A stretch of DNA of 64,000 nucleotides from Eumeta japonica (GCA_005406025.1 BGZK01001335.1:104936-168935); one strand, 5' to 3'. Shown: positions 47,066-59,640, counted from the first letter of the stretch. Notes: generated by a model not told the origin, from the sequence alone. Numbers and translations: made by a program.

Positions 47066-47141
<76 letters not shown>
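47066..47141. repeat. (TA)n microsatellite
   Basis: Alternating T and A over about 76 bases with one phase break near 47093. Such runs can extrude cruciforms and vary in length between individuals. Confidence 0.95.
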
Positions 47142-47142
<1 letters not shown>

Positions 47143-47720
47143 GCAAAATATAAAAATTGTGATTATATTCAAGCCTATGATTATATGAAGCCTGTCAAAC
47201 GTTTGGCAAACTCAGTTCTCTCAATATAGCTATTTAACAATTCTAATAGTCTGCCACTAACATTGTTTTAACTCTATTATAGTTCAATTTCTTACTGCAT
47301 ATTACAAATCCGAACATAGCGTCTCCGATAACCATATCGGCTTCGAGATATCAAGCTTGAACGCAAACGGTGCAGAGCAAATTACGTCTGTATGCAGACT
47401 GAATTATATCGTTCTGTATGCAGTGGCCGATGTTGGCTGCGGTCGCTCTCGTTTGCTGAGTTTTCTTCGCCAATAAATTTCCGGGGCGGTCGCACTACAG
47501 CTATTACCCGGTCCGTTGTAGTTGCGCTAACCTGAAAATAGTGATTCGGCCAGCGTACATAAGTAATATTTTATCTCACGCTCCAAAATATACGTCAGCT
47601 GCACAAGGAGCAGCTTGCGAGAATGAACAATTTAATATGAATTTTCATCTAAATGGTTGATTTAGAGCAGAAATAACAAATGGCTTCTTTTCCGTATTAA
47701 TGTATTAATAAATTTAAGGG
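47142..47720. other. non-coding stretch, partly GC-balanced
   Basis: The segment 47300-47560 is less AT-rich and has no repeats that I know. No coding signal. Confidence 0.35.
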
Positions 47721-47724
47721 ACGA

Positions 47725-47900
47725 TAGTGGTTCAGCGGTTAAGTGTGTTTCTCTCGAACGGGGAAGAACTGGGTCTGATTCTCATCACAAGTGAATTGAC
47801 CAATGAGTTTTTTTTTATATCACCCGCTCGGTGCCTCGGAGAAGATGTGTAGCCATCAGTCCCGGATGTAGTAGGATGATTGACACCTGATACGGGTATA
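47725..47900 (+). repeat. tRNA-derived SINE, family A
   Basis: The head has agtggttcagcggttaag (A-box region) and gggtctgattctc (B-box region), followed by cacaagtgaattgaccaatg. This is the clearest head of the four family A copies. The end has the words gatgattgacacctgatacg. Confidence 0.75.
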
Positions 47901-49870
47901 AATTTGAAAATAAAAAAAAAACACTGTAAGTAACATAATAGTATTTTTCATAACTTAAATATAACAGTTATTTTTAAATGTGCTGACACGTATTACTATA
48001 ATTGTATTTATAGTATGTACATAATAAAATAAACTACTTTTACTTTTGTTTTTTTTCCTTTTATTCTAAGAATTAAGCAGCGTCTCTAATAGTCTTGAAA
48101 ATATAATAAAAATACCTTGATTGTCACCGTGGCGTCTTTTATTTAAAAATCTAGTTTTTTTTATAAAGTCTTTATAAGCCTTGTTTTACAAAGATATATT
48201 TCTATAATAAAGATACGAAAAATTCTAACAAGAAAGGCGAATTGTGCTCACATCATCAGTATTAGTTTAGTTTATCTTTCGCTAATGAAATAAATGTGAC
48301 AAAACGAATGACTCGGTCACGGGATTGACTTTTTTGCTAACGCTTCACGGGCAAGAACTTGTCTCATTGACCCGGATATGCTGACACTTCATTTGTCAAA
48401 ATTTGTCCAATGATATCGGCGGCCGCCGTTTTCTGTTGCTTTGTTTCAAATGAATGATCGATATATCGCTCGCCAGGAGACAATAAATGATAAATTGAGT
48501 GTAAATGAGAGAAAAAATCAATTTTTTTTTAGAAAGTAGGTATAAACAGTCCACGTACAAATCCAGCATTCTACACAGGCGTTAACTATTTGTTATTAGG
48601 AAAACTTGTTGAAGCTTACAAATATTATTACGTAAATAGTGCTTTAATGTCATTTTACATAGATTTTTGTATTACTGATGAAAAGAAAATTTGCCATTTG
48701 CACTCTCTTTTAATATTCCATGACTGAAACCGATAATAGTAAATATCTAGACGAAATTATACTTAAAATAGAACCTAGGAACACACTATAGTGAATTAAT
48801 TCAACATTATGTTTCGTAAGTAAAAGCGTCAATAAATACGTAGCGAACATTAATGACGCTTACATACAGAGAATTGGCAAGTAAATGTATACACATTGGA
48901 AATATCATTTATTATGTTTGTCTTTGTGTCATTACTGATTTCTAGATTAAATGCGAAGACACCTACAGGTTAGTATTGTACTAAAACTAACAATGAGGAC
49001 TAAATAGTAAGTAGTTTACTACTGCTTACCTACAGTTATCGCTCAATTCGGTAGTTATATGAATAGCGTAACTAAAAAACTGTCAACGAAGAGCGTGAAC
49101 AAAGATTTGGATATAAATATTTTCAATATTTAAATTATTTATTTGATAAAATTCAATAGCATTGAACAATTACAATGAAGTATACATTTACAATTTTCAT
49201 GTACAAATATAAGTGAAGTTTATTACTGATTGACTATTTGCAACCTCAGGAAAACAAAGCCTCTTAGAAACATAATAAGACACAAGTCAGATTTAAAAAA
49301 ATTATAATATGTTTTCAATTATATCCCCAAAAATATTGCACCGATGCAAACACAGAATATTTGAGTAGCACGTGATTTTTTATGCCATCGATGACACCTT
49401 AATATTAGTGAAGAAGAAAACCAAGAAATATTTTTTCTAATAACGTGTCAAATCTAGATATTACAAATGCGTGACCTACAGTAGAAAGTGGGGCCGTCGC
49501 CGGTCGCGGGTCGCACCCCCGCTCTATACGCGTTATTATTATATAGCGCAAATTAGTTTTGCACTACTTATGACGAGATAAAAGTAATACATATGTCACG
49601 CGTTGCGCTTGCGCAGAATGTGAGTGGAATGTCATAGGATGAAATAACGCATGTACGAAACAGAAGGATGTTGAAGAAGAGTTTCTATGTAGATCTGTCG
49701 GTATCACGCCACGTTATGAATATCCTATAGAGGTTTATAGACCTGAGGTATTTTTTTTTTGCGAATAGGTCTATATAAAAGAATTTTTTATAAGGGCGAC
49801 CCAACGAACAGCGGTCGCATATCGTTATTCGTCTATTTGATACCAGATAAGAACTACATTGTCTTATGCC
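47901..49870. other. AT-rich non-coding stretch
   Basis: Nothing recognised beyond a short GC-rich patch at 49490-49525. Confidence 0.4.
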
Positions 49871-49875
49871 TTCCC

Positions 49876-50185
49876 GTGATGGTGGTGGTTCAGTATTTAA
49901 GTGCATCGCCTTCCAAACAATAGGTACTAGATTCAAATCCGACCACAGGCAATTTGACCGACGAGTTATCAGTTTGAGTCAACGTTAACCATACGCTCCA
50001 TGTCTCAAAGAGTTCTTCCAGCCGTCGACCCCAGAGTACTGTGGACGCATGCAGATGGTCGTTAGCCACCTCCGACCCTCGTGGGACCAGCGTGGAGGGC
50101 TTAAAGTTCAAGCATCTTCGACTTGAAATAAAAGATCGTGTCAGGATACGCCTCGGTGGTGGGGTAAATAAAATTCGACACACGA
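49876..50185 (+). repeat. tRNA-derived SINE, family A, long copy
   Basis: The A-box region ggtggttcagtatttaagtg and B-box region agattcaaatccgaccac are followed by a body that matches the copy at 10137 block by block: gaccgacgag, then the ggcttaaa phrase, then a gaaataaaagatcg-like segment. The minus-strand 97-codon open frame across it is a by-product. Confidence 0.75.
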
Positions 50186-50279
50186 AAATGTATTACCGTA
50201 ATTATTATCCATTGTCTTAACAGAACGCTAAAAGACATTTAATGTTCTATCAGCAGAACTTAAAAACACTGGCTTCGCC

Positions 50280-50935
50280 ATACGACTGTCGTCGTGCTGC
50301 CGGCGGACCATTTTGTTCTAGTACAAATCGCGACGTCGACTCGAAACGAAAATTATCACATCACTACAACATCACGGGAGAGGCTTCCCGGGCGCGGCGG
50401 TGAACTGCCGAGAGTCGCCGGCAATATCGACGCAGAAATCTCCGTATACGGGTCCGCCCGTTTTCGAAGTAAAATAACAAAACACAAAAGCGTCATTCCG
50501 TATTCACGGCCGGCGCTTTGCAGACGCGACGACGCGCGCCGGCGATCTGCGATTTCGGAAATCGCTACACGTTATTGCGGGACACGGGAGACGGGACCTT
50601 TTAAATATGTACAACGCCGCGGCGGGGCGGGGGCGCGCGGGGGGACGCGCCGAGGTCGAGCCCCGCTTTATGTAAATGCCGCGGACGATATTTCTCTTTC
50701 GCGGAGAAAAACCCGCCGCGACAGGTTTATTTCGACGTCGCTCCCGAAAGGAGAGGATGGGCGGATACGAAATATTATAATTGTCTAGATCCTTCCCGGC
50801 CTATTATGCCCGGCTTATCCTATGAAGTGGAAAGTGTGAGGCATAAGTTTGTTTCGCGATAACCGAGAGTTCGTGTCGGTGCGCCTCGTGCGACGGGGAC
50901 CGTTCTGTGGCTGTGCCGATTTGTTATTCGTAATA
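50280..50935. promoter_or_regulatory. largest GC island
   Basis: About 650 bases of GC-rich DNA, the longest in the window, with ccgcggcggggcgggggcgc near 50617. The 164-codon open frame at 50294-50788 is Arg-rich and lacks recognisable domains; such length is expected when stop words are rare. There is no splice-site support. It could be a promoter, enhancer or first exon; nothing here decides between them. Confidence 0.4.
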
Positions 50936-51790
50936 GAAATGAGTAAATATGACTGCCGTCTCGCCTATTCTGGCAAAAACTAAGTTATTATAATTGAATA
51001 ATTTAGTTTAGACGTGTATAACAAAAATAATATAAACTATTTTCAAGACAAAAATAAATAAACAAAAAGGAATTAAATAAACCATCCTAGGTCCATGGTA
51101 GAACACACAGTAGAATTATAAAACGCTTTAGGTATCGGGTCCCGAGTGAGTAATAATTAATTTTTCTAAATCCATCTATTTTAATGTATTCAAAGGTACC
51201 GTTTACTAACGGTACAAGTACTACAATTAGCTAGCGCTGAAGGGCAACATCCTGAAGAAAGCCACGTTTAAAGCGTGATTAAATAACAAGGATACCTGTA
51301 CATAGCGACGAGCTCAGGGCCCATTATGTTGACTTCAAGTAACTACGAAACGTGGCTAACCATCAATTATACCTACGTCGGTTACCCCATTTTGGGAACG
51401 ATGTCGAAAAATTATTAAAACATACTCCACAAAATGCATGACATAGTATATAACAAATACTATTATGTTATTGACGACTTTGTTGACATAAAGTCTTAAT
51501 AATTTTATACATTTCAAATTAATCAAAAGTCAAAAAAAAACTACTCATATTACATGTACGTACAATAGGCACAATTTTGTTAAAAAAGTTCAAGTTTCTT
51601 TCGATATTTAATATTTTAAATTCATCGTTAGATATTCGATTCTTTGGGTTCCATATAATATTTGACCAGACGAAAAATTATAAAACCGGTTGCTGCTTAA
51701 GCGAAAATGTAATTTAAATACGTAGAAATGATCCAAAAATATCTTTGAGTACATATGTTAAATTTGGATCGTCTACTCGCCTTAGTCTTG
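50936..51790. other. non-coding stretch
   Basis: Nothing recognised. Confidence 0.4.
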
Positions 51791-51799
51791 AATGAACAT

Positions 51800-52025
51800 A
51801 GTGTAACATCGGGCCCGCTACTTAGCATAAGTTCACTAGATGTATCGAAGTTTGGCCGAAGTCGCGCCCGATCCGTGGCGCGTGTAGTCCAATAAACTAT
51901 TTAGTTCGCCGCGCTCCCCGTTCGCAGTCATCCGGCGCTATCAAGTTTTAGTGTTCCGTCTGGACCATTATCTTAGTTTAAGCGCAGCGTAGCCGTTGTC
52001 AGAAGTGCGATAGCCGCGTCGAAAC
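51800..52025. promoter_or_regulatory. GC island
   Basis: Moderately GC-rich sequence (gaagtcgcgcccgatccgtg, cgccgcgctccccgttcgca). It has the look of an insect untranslated exon or promoter but no confirmed initiator or downstream promoter element. Confidence 0.25.
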
Positions 52026-53195
52026 ACAGAAATCATTACACGAAATAAGCCATAATAAGAGTTTTTCACGGGTAATATTCTCACGATATGTCCTTACTTA
52101 TACACTCATATTTGTAATAGAGGTTTGACATACATTTCAATAAAAAAACATACATGTTATATGACTCTGAAGCATGTAAAGCCCATTTTATTTAGTGCAC
52201 TGATAATAATCGCGGTCGGAAACATTTAAAAAATACCAGCAATAATAATACATTTACAACCAAAGATATCATTTCTATCATTGATGGACTCACTGTTCTG
52301 GTTTACACAGCGGGACAAGTCCAATGAGATGGCTTAAGCGAAAACAGACGATAGCCGAGGGGCGTTCGCGTTTGAGGTACCGAGTGTAGTCACTTTCTTA
52401 TGACATAACTGGAAAATAAGACGGGATTCCTTTAAAAGGATTATCTTTCGTTTAACTTCATTTGAGTTTATTCTGCCAGTAACAAGAGTGGTTTCTGCAG
52501 CTTAAAAAACGATATTTTCGAATATAGTTAAATGATAAATCTGGAGTTGTGCGAAAATATTTAGAATAGTTAAATAAATTTTGAAAATCACTTTTTTAAC
52601 TCAACGCTAACTAACGCTTGAAAAGTAAGTTGCTCTAATCATATAGGGGTTTCGTCTTATTTTTTTACTGCGGAACTCTAAAAATATTTCTGTGCATCTT
52701 TAAGAAATTATACGCGATTTAAAAATTAGCAATAAAATAATTTCCATTATGACGGACGTCATATTAAATCAATTATAAATATATATTTACATATTTTTTA
52801 TAATATAGCGTCTGGTTGTGACCATATTGATTTTTCATCACTGTAATGCCTTTTGTGACACTCATAAGATTAAGACAAATCGATTGAGTATGAACCATCA
52901 AAATCGGCCCACGATTTTGGTCTCTAGAACGCCACAAAAGAACAATCATTCATACATTGGGTTCATTGATTATGTATTTATATAATTTATGTATGTAATA
53001 TACGTAAATTCATAGATTTATCCATGCGAACATACGTAAATGCATACATATATAGCATGATAAACACATTACCCTCTTTTGCGTTGCGCGATCGGGTACA
53101 TTCAAAGTCTGCTTTTAAAGGTGCAAATAAAACACTAATTGGTATTTATAAACAAGTTTAATCATTTGGTAATCACGAATAAATGAATAGCGCAT
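52026..53195. other. AT-rich non-coding stretch
   Basis: Nothing recognised. Confidence 0.4.
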
Positions 53196-53199
53196 TTTC

Positions 53200-53514
53200 A
53201 TGAGCATCACAATAGCGAATAGTAGACGACCTTTTCATCACGCACACACAATGCGCGTGCGGCGGACGCGTCCTTTACGTAACACATCCTTGCTTCGCCC
53301 GGACGATTCAGCCGGGAACGGATGTAGCGACGACGTGCCGATGTCGGTGGTATCGCGTAGGTGGGTGCCGCAGCATCGTAGGTCGCTCCCTGTATTCAGC
53401 GCCTACGCGCCTACACTAAACGAGGACAGCAAGGTTATATGTGACGTCACAGATGTGAGGCCATTATTTCGCGATGCGCCACAACGGATTTTAATTTCCG
53501 TTTCATTCTTATAA
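53200..53514. promoter_or_regulatory. GC island with an unrecognised open frame
   Basis: GC-rich from 53240 to 53480. A 104-codon plus-strand frame covers it; its residues (for example DDSAGNGCSDDVPMSVVSRR) match no family I know. Ends with gtgacgtcac at 53440-53449, a CRE-like palindrome. The open frame may be chance. Confidence 0.3.
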
Positions 53515-53980
53515 GCAGTAGATCTATTTAAAAATATTGTAGATAAATGATAATTAAAACATCATCATCAAATATGTGCCTCATACTGAGATTAATTTGA
53601 ATCAAATCATGTTTTAAAATAAAATTATTAATATTTCAAACATTTTGCTTTTCAACAAAAACAAATTTTTAGCACATGATAACGTGAAATAAATAATTAA
53701 AAATGCACTCCAAAAATAAAAATAAGAACTTTCTTTATTTCTTAGAACTTTCCTTTATACACTTATTATTTGCTATATTTAAAACATTTATAAATTCACT
53801 TGTTCTTTTACAAATGGTAAGCAAAAGTAGTAAATTTTGTATATAAAAAATCAGTTTATATATTTATCATGTTAAATAATGAACATATTAATTATTTACA
53901 AAGCCTATATTGAAAAGAAAAATTTAATTTTGAAACAAAAAGAATTAATATTCTCCAATGAATATTCTATTGTTTGGAGT
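53515..53980. other. AT-rich non-coding stretch
   Basis: Nothing recognised. Confidence 0.4.
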
Positions 53981-53984
53981 ATCA

Positions 53985-54185
53985 ATTCGCGGAAATCCAT
54001 AATATGATTTAATATTGATTTAATAAGGTTGATAGATATCGAACACCTAAGCAAATGCTAATATTTTATTAATTTTAGTCTGTTAAATAGTTATATTTTT
54101 GTTTCTACGTTTGTTTCATTACAGATCAACACATCAACAGAAAATGTAGACAGTCACATCCATCAGAGCGTTACGAGTATTAAAA
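53985..54185 (+). repeat. foldback family, tail joined to internal arm
   Basis: Starts with tcaattcgcggaaatccata, the reverse complement of the tail of the complete element, then jumps into the middle of the arm (gatatcgaacacctaagcaa) and ends at gtagacagtcacatccatca. About 110 bases of the outer arm are missing. It is a deletion derivative in the opposite orientation. Confidence 0.75.
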
Positions 54186-54699
54186 CGAGTGATGCGTTCC
54201 CAACTCCACCTCACGCGATATGCAGATACGCACTAAGTAATACGTCCAAGCGTGACAGACAGCCGACATTCAAACATAAAGTAGGACTGTACTTGCTTAC
54301 TAACTTAACAAAAACCAAAATAATACGATAAATAATAAAGTTGATGAGATCAAGCTAAAATTAGAACACATATGTGGTGGACATTTAATAATGAAATTCA
54401 CGAACTGGGTGTCGCATCGACAGAATACGTCGAGAAATCTAGAGGAGGTCTATATGTGCTATACTGGACGTCAAATAGCTGAAAGGAATAAATAAACTAA
54501 ATCTAGACCTATTGTAATATATTTTTCGTCCTTCATTCTTTTATTTTAGTATGATCTACGTGCAAATCATAGAAAATACAACTACATTATTTTAAAACTA
54601 TAAATTTTCCGATGTCGCTGGAGGCACAGCAGTGACAGCAAATAATTATTGTTTCGGACAGTGAAAAAATTCTATCTAGTTAGAAAAATATGATAAAAT
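54186..54699. other. non-coding stretch
   Basis: Nothing recognised. Confidence 0.4.
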
Positions 54700-54746
54700 C
54701 AAGTTGAGCACATAGCATGGCTTTACCATGCTATGTGCTCAACTTG
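54700..54746. repeat. perfect hairpin, 21-bp stem
   Basis: Positions 54700-54720 pair exactly with 54726-54746 across a 5-base loop. It abuts the start of repeat family C copy 4. Confidence 0.9.
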
Positions 54747-55050
54747 GCTGCAGCACGAAAATGAACTGGCTCGACTGATAAAATGCCACACATTCATAGA
54801 ATACAGATTGAAGTTGCAGTTTTCGCTATTGTTTTTTGCTTAGTGATGTGAATTCCGGTGACCACTTCCCTTCCATAAAATATCCTATTCCTTTCTGAAA
54901 ATTCTGATGGTCCAGTCTTCTCTCAACCAGATATTCTACATCTGTCTAAAAGTTCCGATGCCCACTTTCCCCTTCGTCAGAGAACCTTTTCCATTCTAAA
55001 AGGCTGGTAATGCACTACAGTCGTTGTGAGTGTCCAAGCGTGTCTCATTC
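54747..55050 (+). repeat. unclassified repeat family C, copy 4
   Basis: Diverged copy: aatgaactggctcgactg at about 54760, agaatacagattgaagttgc, a cttagtgatgtgaattccgg segment and a doubled cc-rich end. It starts directly after the 21-bp hairpin. Confidence 0.65.
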
Positions 55051-55850
55051 ACTCTCTGACTATTCATTAGCAGCTTTAAATCCTTTAAAAAATATTTCAA
55101 GTATTCTTTCAATTATTGAGAATATATCGTTAAAATTTTAAAAAGAAAGATGAACTGTTCAAATTTTCTAAAAAAACATAAACTGATCCAATTCAGAAGA
55201 CGACGTGTCAAATTGCGTTCCTCTCTTGCTATGTGGTATAGTCCCTCATAATCTTTTATTAAATATACACTGAAACTTTCAGCCTTCCACGCTGGCGCGG
55301 CGTTAGTCGGGACGAACGTCCTGCATTAGTCACAATGCTCGGACATGGACGCGTCCTCTCCCAGGACACGGATTAAGTGATTAAATTTATTATGGCTTAA
55401 TTTATAAGTCATTTTGTTAAGAACTCGTCGGTCACTTAATCCATGGTAATCCTTAATTCGAGCTCAAAGCCATCCGATCGAAGCCAACTTGCAGGCCGCA
55501 CACCAGCAACACAACTGTAATAAAAGTAAGATGACATAAATATGGTCCTTCGAATGAAGAAGAAGGATAGGAATAAAATATCAAGGTAATCGAAATTAAA
55601 GGAAAGTACGCATAAAGAGGATAACGCAAATGGATAACGCAAAATTAATGTTGTATTGGCAATAGAACTTCAGAAATATTTGTGTATTTGAATTATTAAC
55701 GCTGTTTGTGTTAATAATTCGATTTATGCAAATATTTTGTTGGACAAGATCGACCTAAGCCTTAAACGAAAATTATAAAAATATTTAACCTACATCGTAT
55801 GCGGCTGCACAAAAACATATTTTAAACATCGTGCCGCAAGACATAATTTT
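55051..55850. other. non-coding stretch
   Basis: A GC-richer patch at 55280-55380 (cgctggcgcggcgttagtcg) has no coding or repeat identity. Confidence 0.35.
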
Positions 55851-55854
55851 GTAT

Positions 55855-56060
55855 GACGAGTAATCCGTGCGAAGCTCGACTAATATTTGACAAGGAAAAA
55901 TCCGGAAAGCACGATTTGTCAACGAGCGACAATTTTAAAAGCGGCGCCGGCGCCGCTCGCGCGCGCTCTGCTGATCCGTTTACGCGGAAATACAATTTGT
56001 ATCGCGCAGTCACTGCGAGCGATAGCTGTGATTATCTGTATGAATTTCGTTTGGAAAGAG
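55855..56060. promoter_or_regulatory. GC island with an 18-bp GC palindrome
   Basis: agcggcgccggcgccgct at 55940-55957 is a perfect palindrome followed by a cgcgcgcg-like run. Open frames on both strands lack motifs. Confidence 0.35.
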
Positions 56061-56765
56061 GATTTCTACTCGGAGGAAAGAATTGCTGTTATTTTAGGGG
56101 TCCATACATCCGATAATAAAAAAACGTTACAGGGTCACTCTAGTATCTGGCCGTCTGTCAAAATTCGTTTTTTTTTCCGAATTTATTGAATGAGTTGGAT
56201 TTCACTACATATATTTTAGGCAACGCAATCGTGAACACGTAGCGCAACGGTGCTAAATAACGAACAATAGAGAACGAATTAAGGTAATACATCTTTATAC
56301 AATATAAGAAGAGGAAATGTTTAAGAAAATTTAAAAACATAAGGAAATAAGCTTCCTCTTATGTTCGATACCGTTGAGTCTACAGTTTTAAAATAAAGGT
56401 CTATTTCTAATTTACGGGAAACGTAAGTAAAACCTTAAGTCGATGTTTTCGACGGTAAGCGGAAAATATTAATTTTCCGAGAAAAAGGAAATATCGTAAT
56501 AAACTTTATCACTTCGTTTTAGTTCACTTGTTTATTATATTTTGTTATTTCGAGTCACATTGTGGTAATATATAGGTATACTTTTTTATCTGCGACTTAG
56601 TTAGATAAACAAATTTGGGCCAGATTAAAAGGAATAGCGGGTAATGCGATGATTTATAATTCAGAAACTTCTCCACGTGAGTCCTACTCGTGTTTGTTTT
56701 ACATGTTTATTGGAGAAAAAATCAACGTCAACCGCAAAACAAATTCCGTGCATGTGAAGTAATTA
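56061..56765. other. non-coding stretch
   Basis: Nothing recognised. Confidence 0.4.
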
Positions 56766-56769
56766 TGCT

Positions 56770-58775
56770 CAAAAAATTTTTTTTTCATGTCCTATCATCT
56801 CAAAAGTTTCTAGTAGGTATAAAAAAAATCCACAAAAGCCTCTCTATATTTTGTTTCTACACGACGCTCAACAATTTTCCGCTTTTTCATATAAATATTA
56901 CTTATTTTTATAGTAAATTTAATTCTCTACAAAAAAGCTCTGATACAATTTTCTTATAAACATAACAAGTAAAAAGTTATCAGACTTTGAATACTAAAAG
57001 TCAAATTTACTCTAATAGTATAGATTTTACAACGCATTTTTTTTCATTCCATTTTATTGTATAATTTATTACTTTTATACTGTAAATAATTATTTAGTGG
57101 TTAAATAGAGACTATATATTGGTGGATATATTGTTGGCCTGTTGCAAATGGCCATAACGTGCATTATTCACCCGATTCTAAAGCACTTGGGAAACATTTA
57201 ATACAATAATAGTTGGCACCGATATTGAAGATTTTGAAATAGAAACAATGACCAAATGTACGAAAGAAACAAAAAAGTATTCAAACTCAAAAAAAAAATA
57301 ATGTTCTTTTTATTTGTTTTTATAGAAAGCGTTACTTTATTCTATCAGACTTTATATTACATTTTTGAAACCATTATAAGTATATTAACCTTGCGATGAT
57401 TACGAAAAATTGTTAGATTTGAGTTACATTCTTTGAGAGGAACTCCATCTATGATATTACTTTCAAAAATCCGTAGCAACGCACCACGCAAGATGTATTT
57501 GGAGGCCATTTATTGTATGAAAATGTCTATATTCAAAAAACAATTTAAAATATCGTACTAAAAATTAGCACAACTTTGAGACTTATGTTGGTTCATAGTT
57601 CTAATTTACGTTAAAGCGTGGTTTCAATGTTCAAACGGCATTAAAGCTCCTAAATAAAAATTTTCGAAAGATTTGATTAAAAACAAGAATATAAATTCAA
57701 AAACTTCGAACGCAGCGATCACAACATTTTCTAGAAACGGATGGTATTTGTCAGAAGAGCTCACTTCTCTATCTTTGTTTGATGAGTCAATATCTCAGGA
57801 AATTAAACCAAAAATAATTTGATCGATAAAACAAAAATATAGCTTATGTGATGCTAAATGACTTGTGATAAGAAATCGAATCATGATATCATTTATTCTA
57901 ATGATATTAGTGAAGTTATTATACTAAAGTCAATGAATTTTCGATGTCTTATATTCACCATTTTTTTTCTGGACCTACTGGTAAAAAAATTAACACTACT
58001 CTTTAAAAATTATTTAAAATTATGAAAAGGTCTTAAAATACCTAGTCAATGACCCGCGAGGTAGCTTTAGTTGAACGATATTTAAACAAAAACAATATTC
58101 GCTGTTCACAGGAAAAAGTACACTCATCGTAACTGACGAATTATTTGTCAGTGACAATTGTATGTAAACCCAAAAATATTGGTAATTGTTACAAATAGTT
58201 TAAAAATTTATTATTAAATAAATAAAAACTTACGATTGGTCATAACTATATTTAAAAGCTAAAAGAATTATCTTGGATTCATAAAAATTTGATTACTTAA
58301 TTTCACAAAAGGTCTATTACAGTAAGTAAACACTTTTTAACTATATCCACCAACATATATGTCTCTTTTTGACCACTAAATACTTATTTACAGTATAAAA
58401 TTAATATAAATTATACAATGAAATCCGGTGAAATAAAAAATGCATTTTTAAATCTATAACTAATATATTTAACTTTGTTGCTAATATTCAAAGTCTGGTA
58501 ACTTTTTACTTGTTACGTTTATGAGAAAATCATATCAGAGCTTTTATGTAGACAATTTAATTTACTACAAAAATGTGGTCATCGAAAGTATAAAATAATT
58601 TTTTTAGTAGTTTTATTTGAAGAATGCAGAAAAATAATAAGTGTAAAAAAGGAAAAACGGAAAACTCTTGAGCAACGTGTAGAATGAAAATATAAATATG
58701 TAGCTGAGTTTGTGGGAATTTTTTTTTAAACCTACTAGAAACTTTTGACACAATAGGAAAATAACTTTCTTCCTT
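56770..58775. mobile_element. ~2 kb element with long inverted arms
   Basis: The left arm (about 56770-57130) is inverted at about 58342-58775. Shared landmarks are aaaagtttctagtaggt, aacaagtaaaaagtta, agactttgaata and gtggatata, with roughly three quarters of bases alike by eye and several small indels. The 1.2 kb centre is AT-rich, without a transposase. Long-arm inverted-repeat elements without coding are typical of non-autonomous foldback or Mutator-like elements; the ends and duplication are unresolved. The open frames in the arms are by-products. Confidence 0.65.
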
Positions 58776-58990
58776 TTGGAGCACCTTAATGTGGACGCAG
58801 ATAATAGTTCGTCTTTACTCCTCAGCGAACACAAAAACAAATATTATTTATCTGATAAGTTACAAATATGATGTTATTTTTTTATATGGCATTTTAAGGG
58901 ACAAAAAGAGTGTGATCCACCGGAAGATGCCTATGGGCACCTAACCTCGAGGGAATCACTAGGCGTGCCCGGTCCTTTAGGATGGAAAAC
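58776..58990 (-). repeat. scrap of a common lepidopteran repeat (E-like)
   Basis: At 58905-58985 the words gatgcctatgggcacctaac, cgagggaatcactaggc and gcccggtcctttagga follow in complement the wording of a widespread LINE-type 3' region. Short and uncertain. Confidence 0.35.
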
Positions 58991-59340
58991 TCTTAATCTT
59001 TAATATTCGCTCAGTATTACAGATGAAGAAATACATTCATGTTACCGTGGATGAAGACGCGTGCAAAAGCTATTTGATAATAAGATCGTATCTACATGTG
59101 GCAGTAAATTATTATTGAATATATATGAGGATAACAACGGTTCACCTTTTCAGCCACTAACATTTTATTTAATACCTATTTAGAATGTAAACAATTATTT
59201 TAAGAAAATAACATGATTTCTCAACTTCATCATTACCAAAGTACTGAAACGGAATCCTTTATGAGCCTAAATGTAAATCTACTGACTGATTATACATACA
59301 TGTATGCCTTAGCACGCGTGATCGTCTAGTCAATCCATTT
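58991..59340. other. AT-rich non-coding stretch
   Basis: Nothing recognised. Confidence 0.4.
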
Positions 59341-59344
59341 TATA

Positions 59345-59640
59345 AAATTATGTAGCGTTAAACAGTCTGGCTTTGAATCAGAAGCAAAAGTTCGACTCTC
59401 CCAGGATTGCGATCTGAACTTGGATTTTATTGGATTGCCGCGAAACTCCACGGGCTGATGTTTCGTATCGCGTGCTATTCACATCCACGAAGGATAGAGC
59501 CGTTTGCTCTCTTCCCGCGCCTACAGCGTCAGGGTGTTTCCCCACTTGTTCGGTAGTTGTACCCACATCAGCCTGTCGCAGTGAGACCGTTAGGTAGCGG
59601 CCGCCTTCTAGCTTTGCGCTTCTAGCTTCTAGTTTTGGGG
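59345..59640 (+). repeat. glutamine-tRNA-like sequence with a GC-rich body (SINE?)
   Basis: At 59354-59412 the order gcgttaaacagtctggcttt, gaatcagaa and agttcgactctccc resembles the D-arm, TTG anticodon arm (ctttgaa) and T-arm of tRNA-Gln. The acceptor arm does not close and the D-arm is incomplete, so this is not a functional tRNA. A balanced body follows to about 59640, which suggests a SINE or tRNA relic. The 62-codon minus-strand open frame is a by-product. Confidence 0.45.

Noticed and set aside
55887..56189. Open frames across the GC palindrome
   Set aside because: Overlapping frames on both strands in a GC-rich patch, none with a recognisable domain.
59351..59412. Functional tRNA-Gln gene
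   Set aside because: The acceptor stem does not pair and the D-arm is incomplete.
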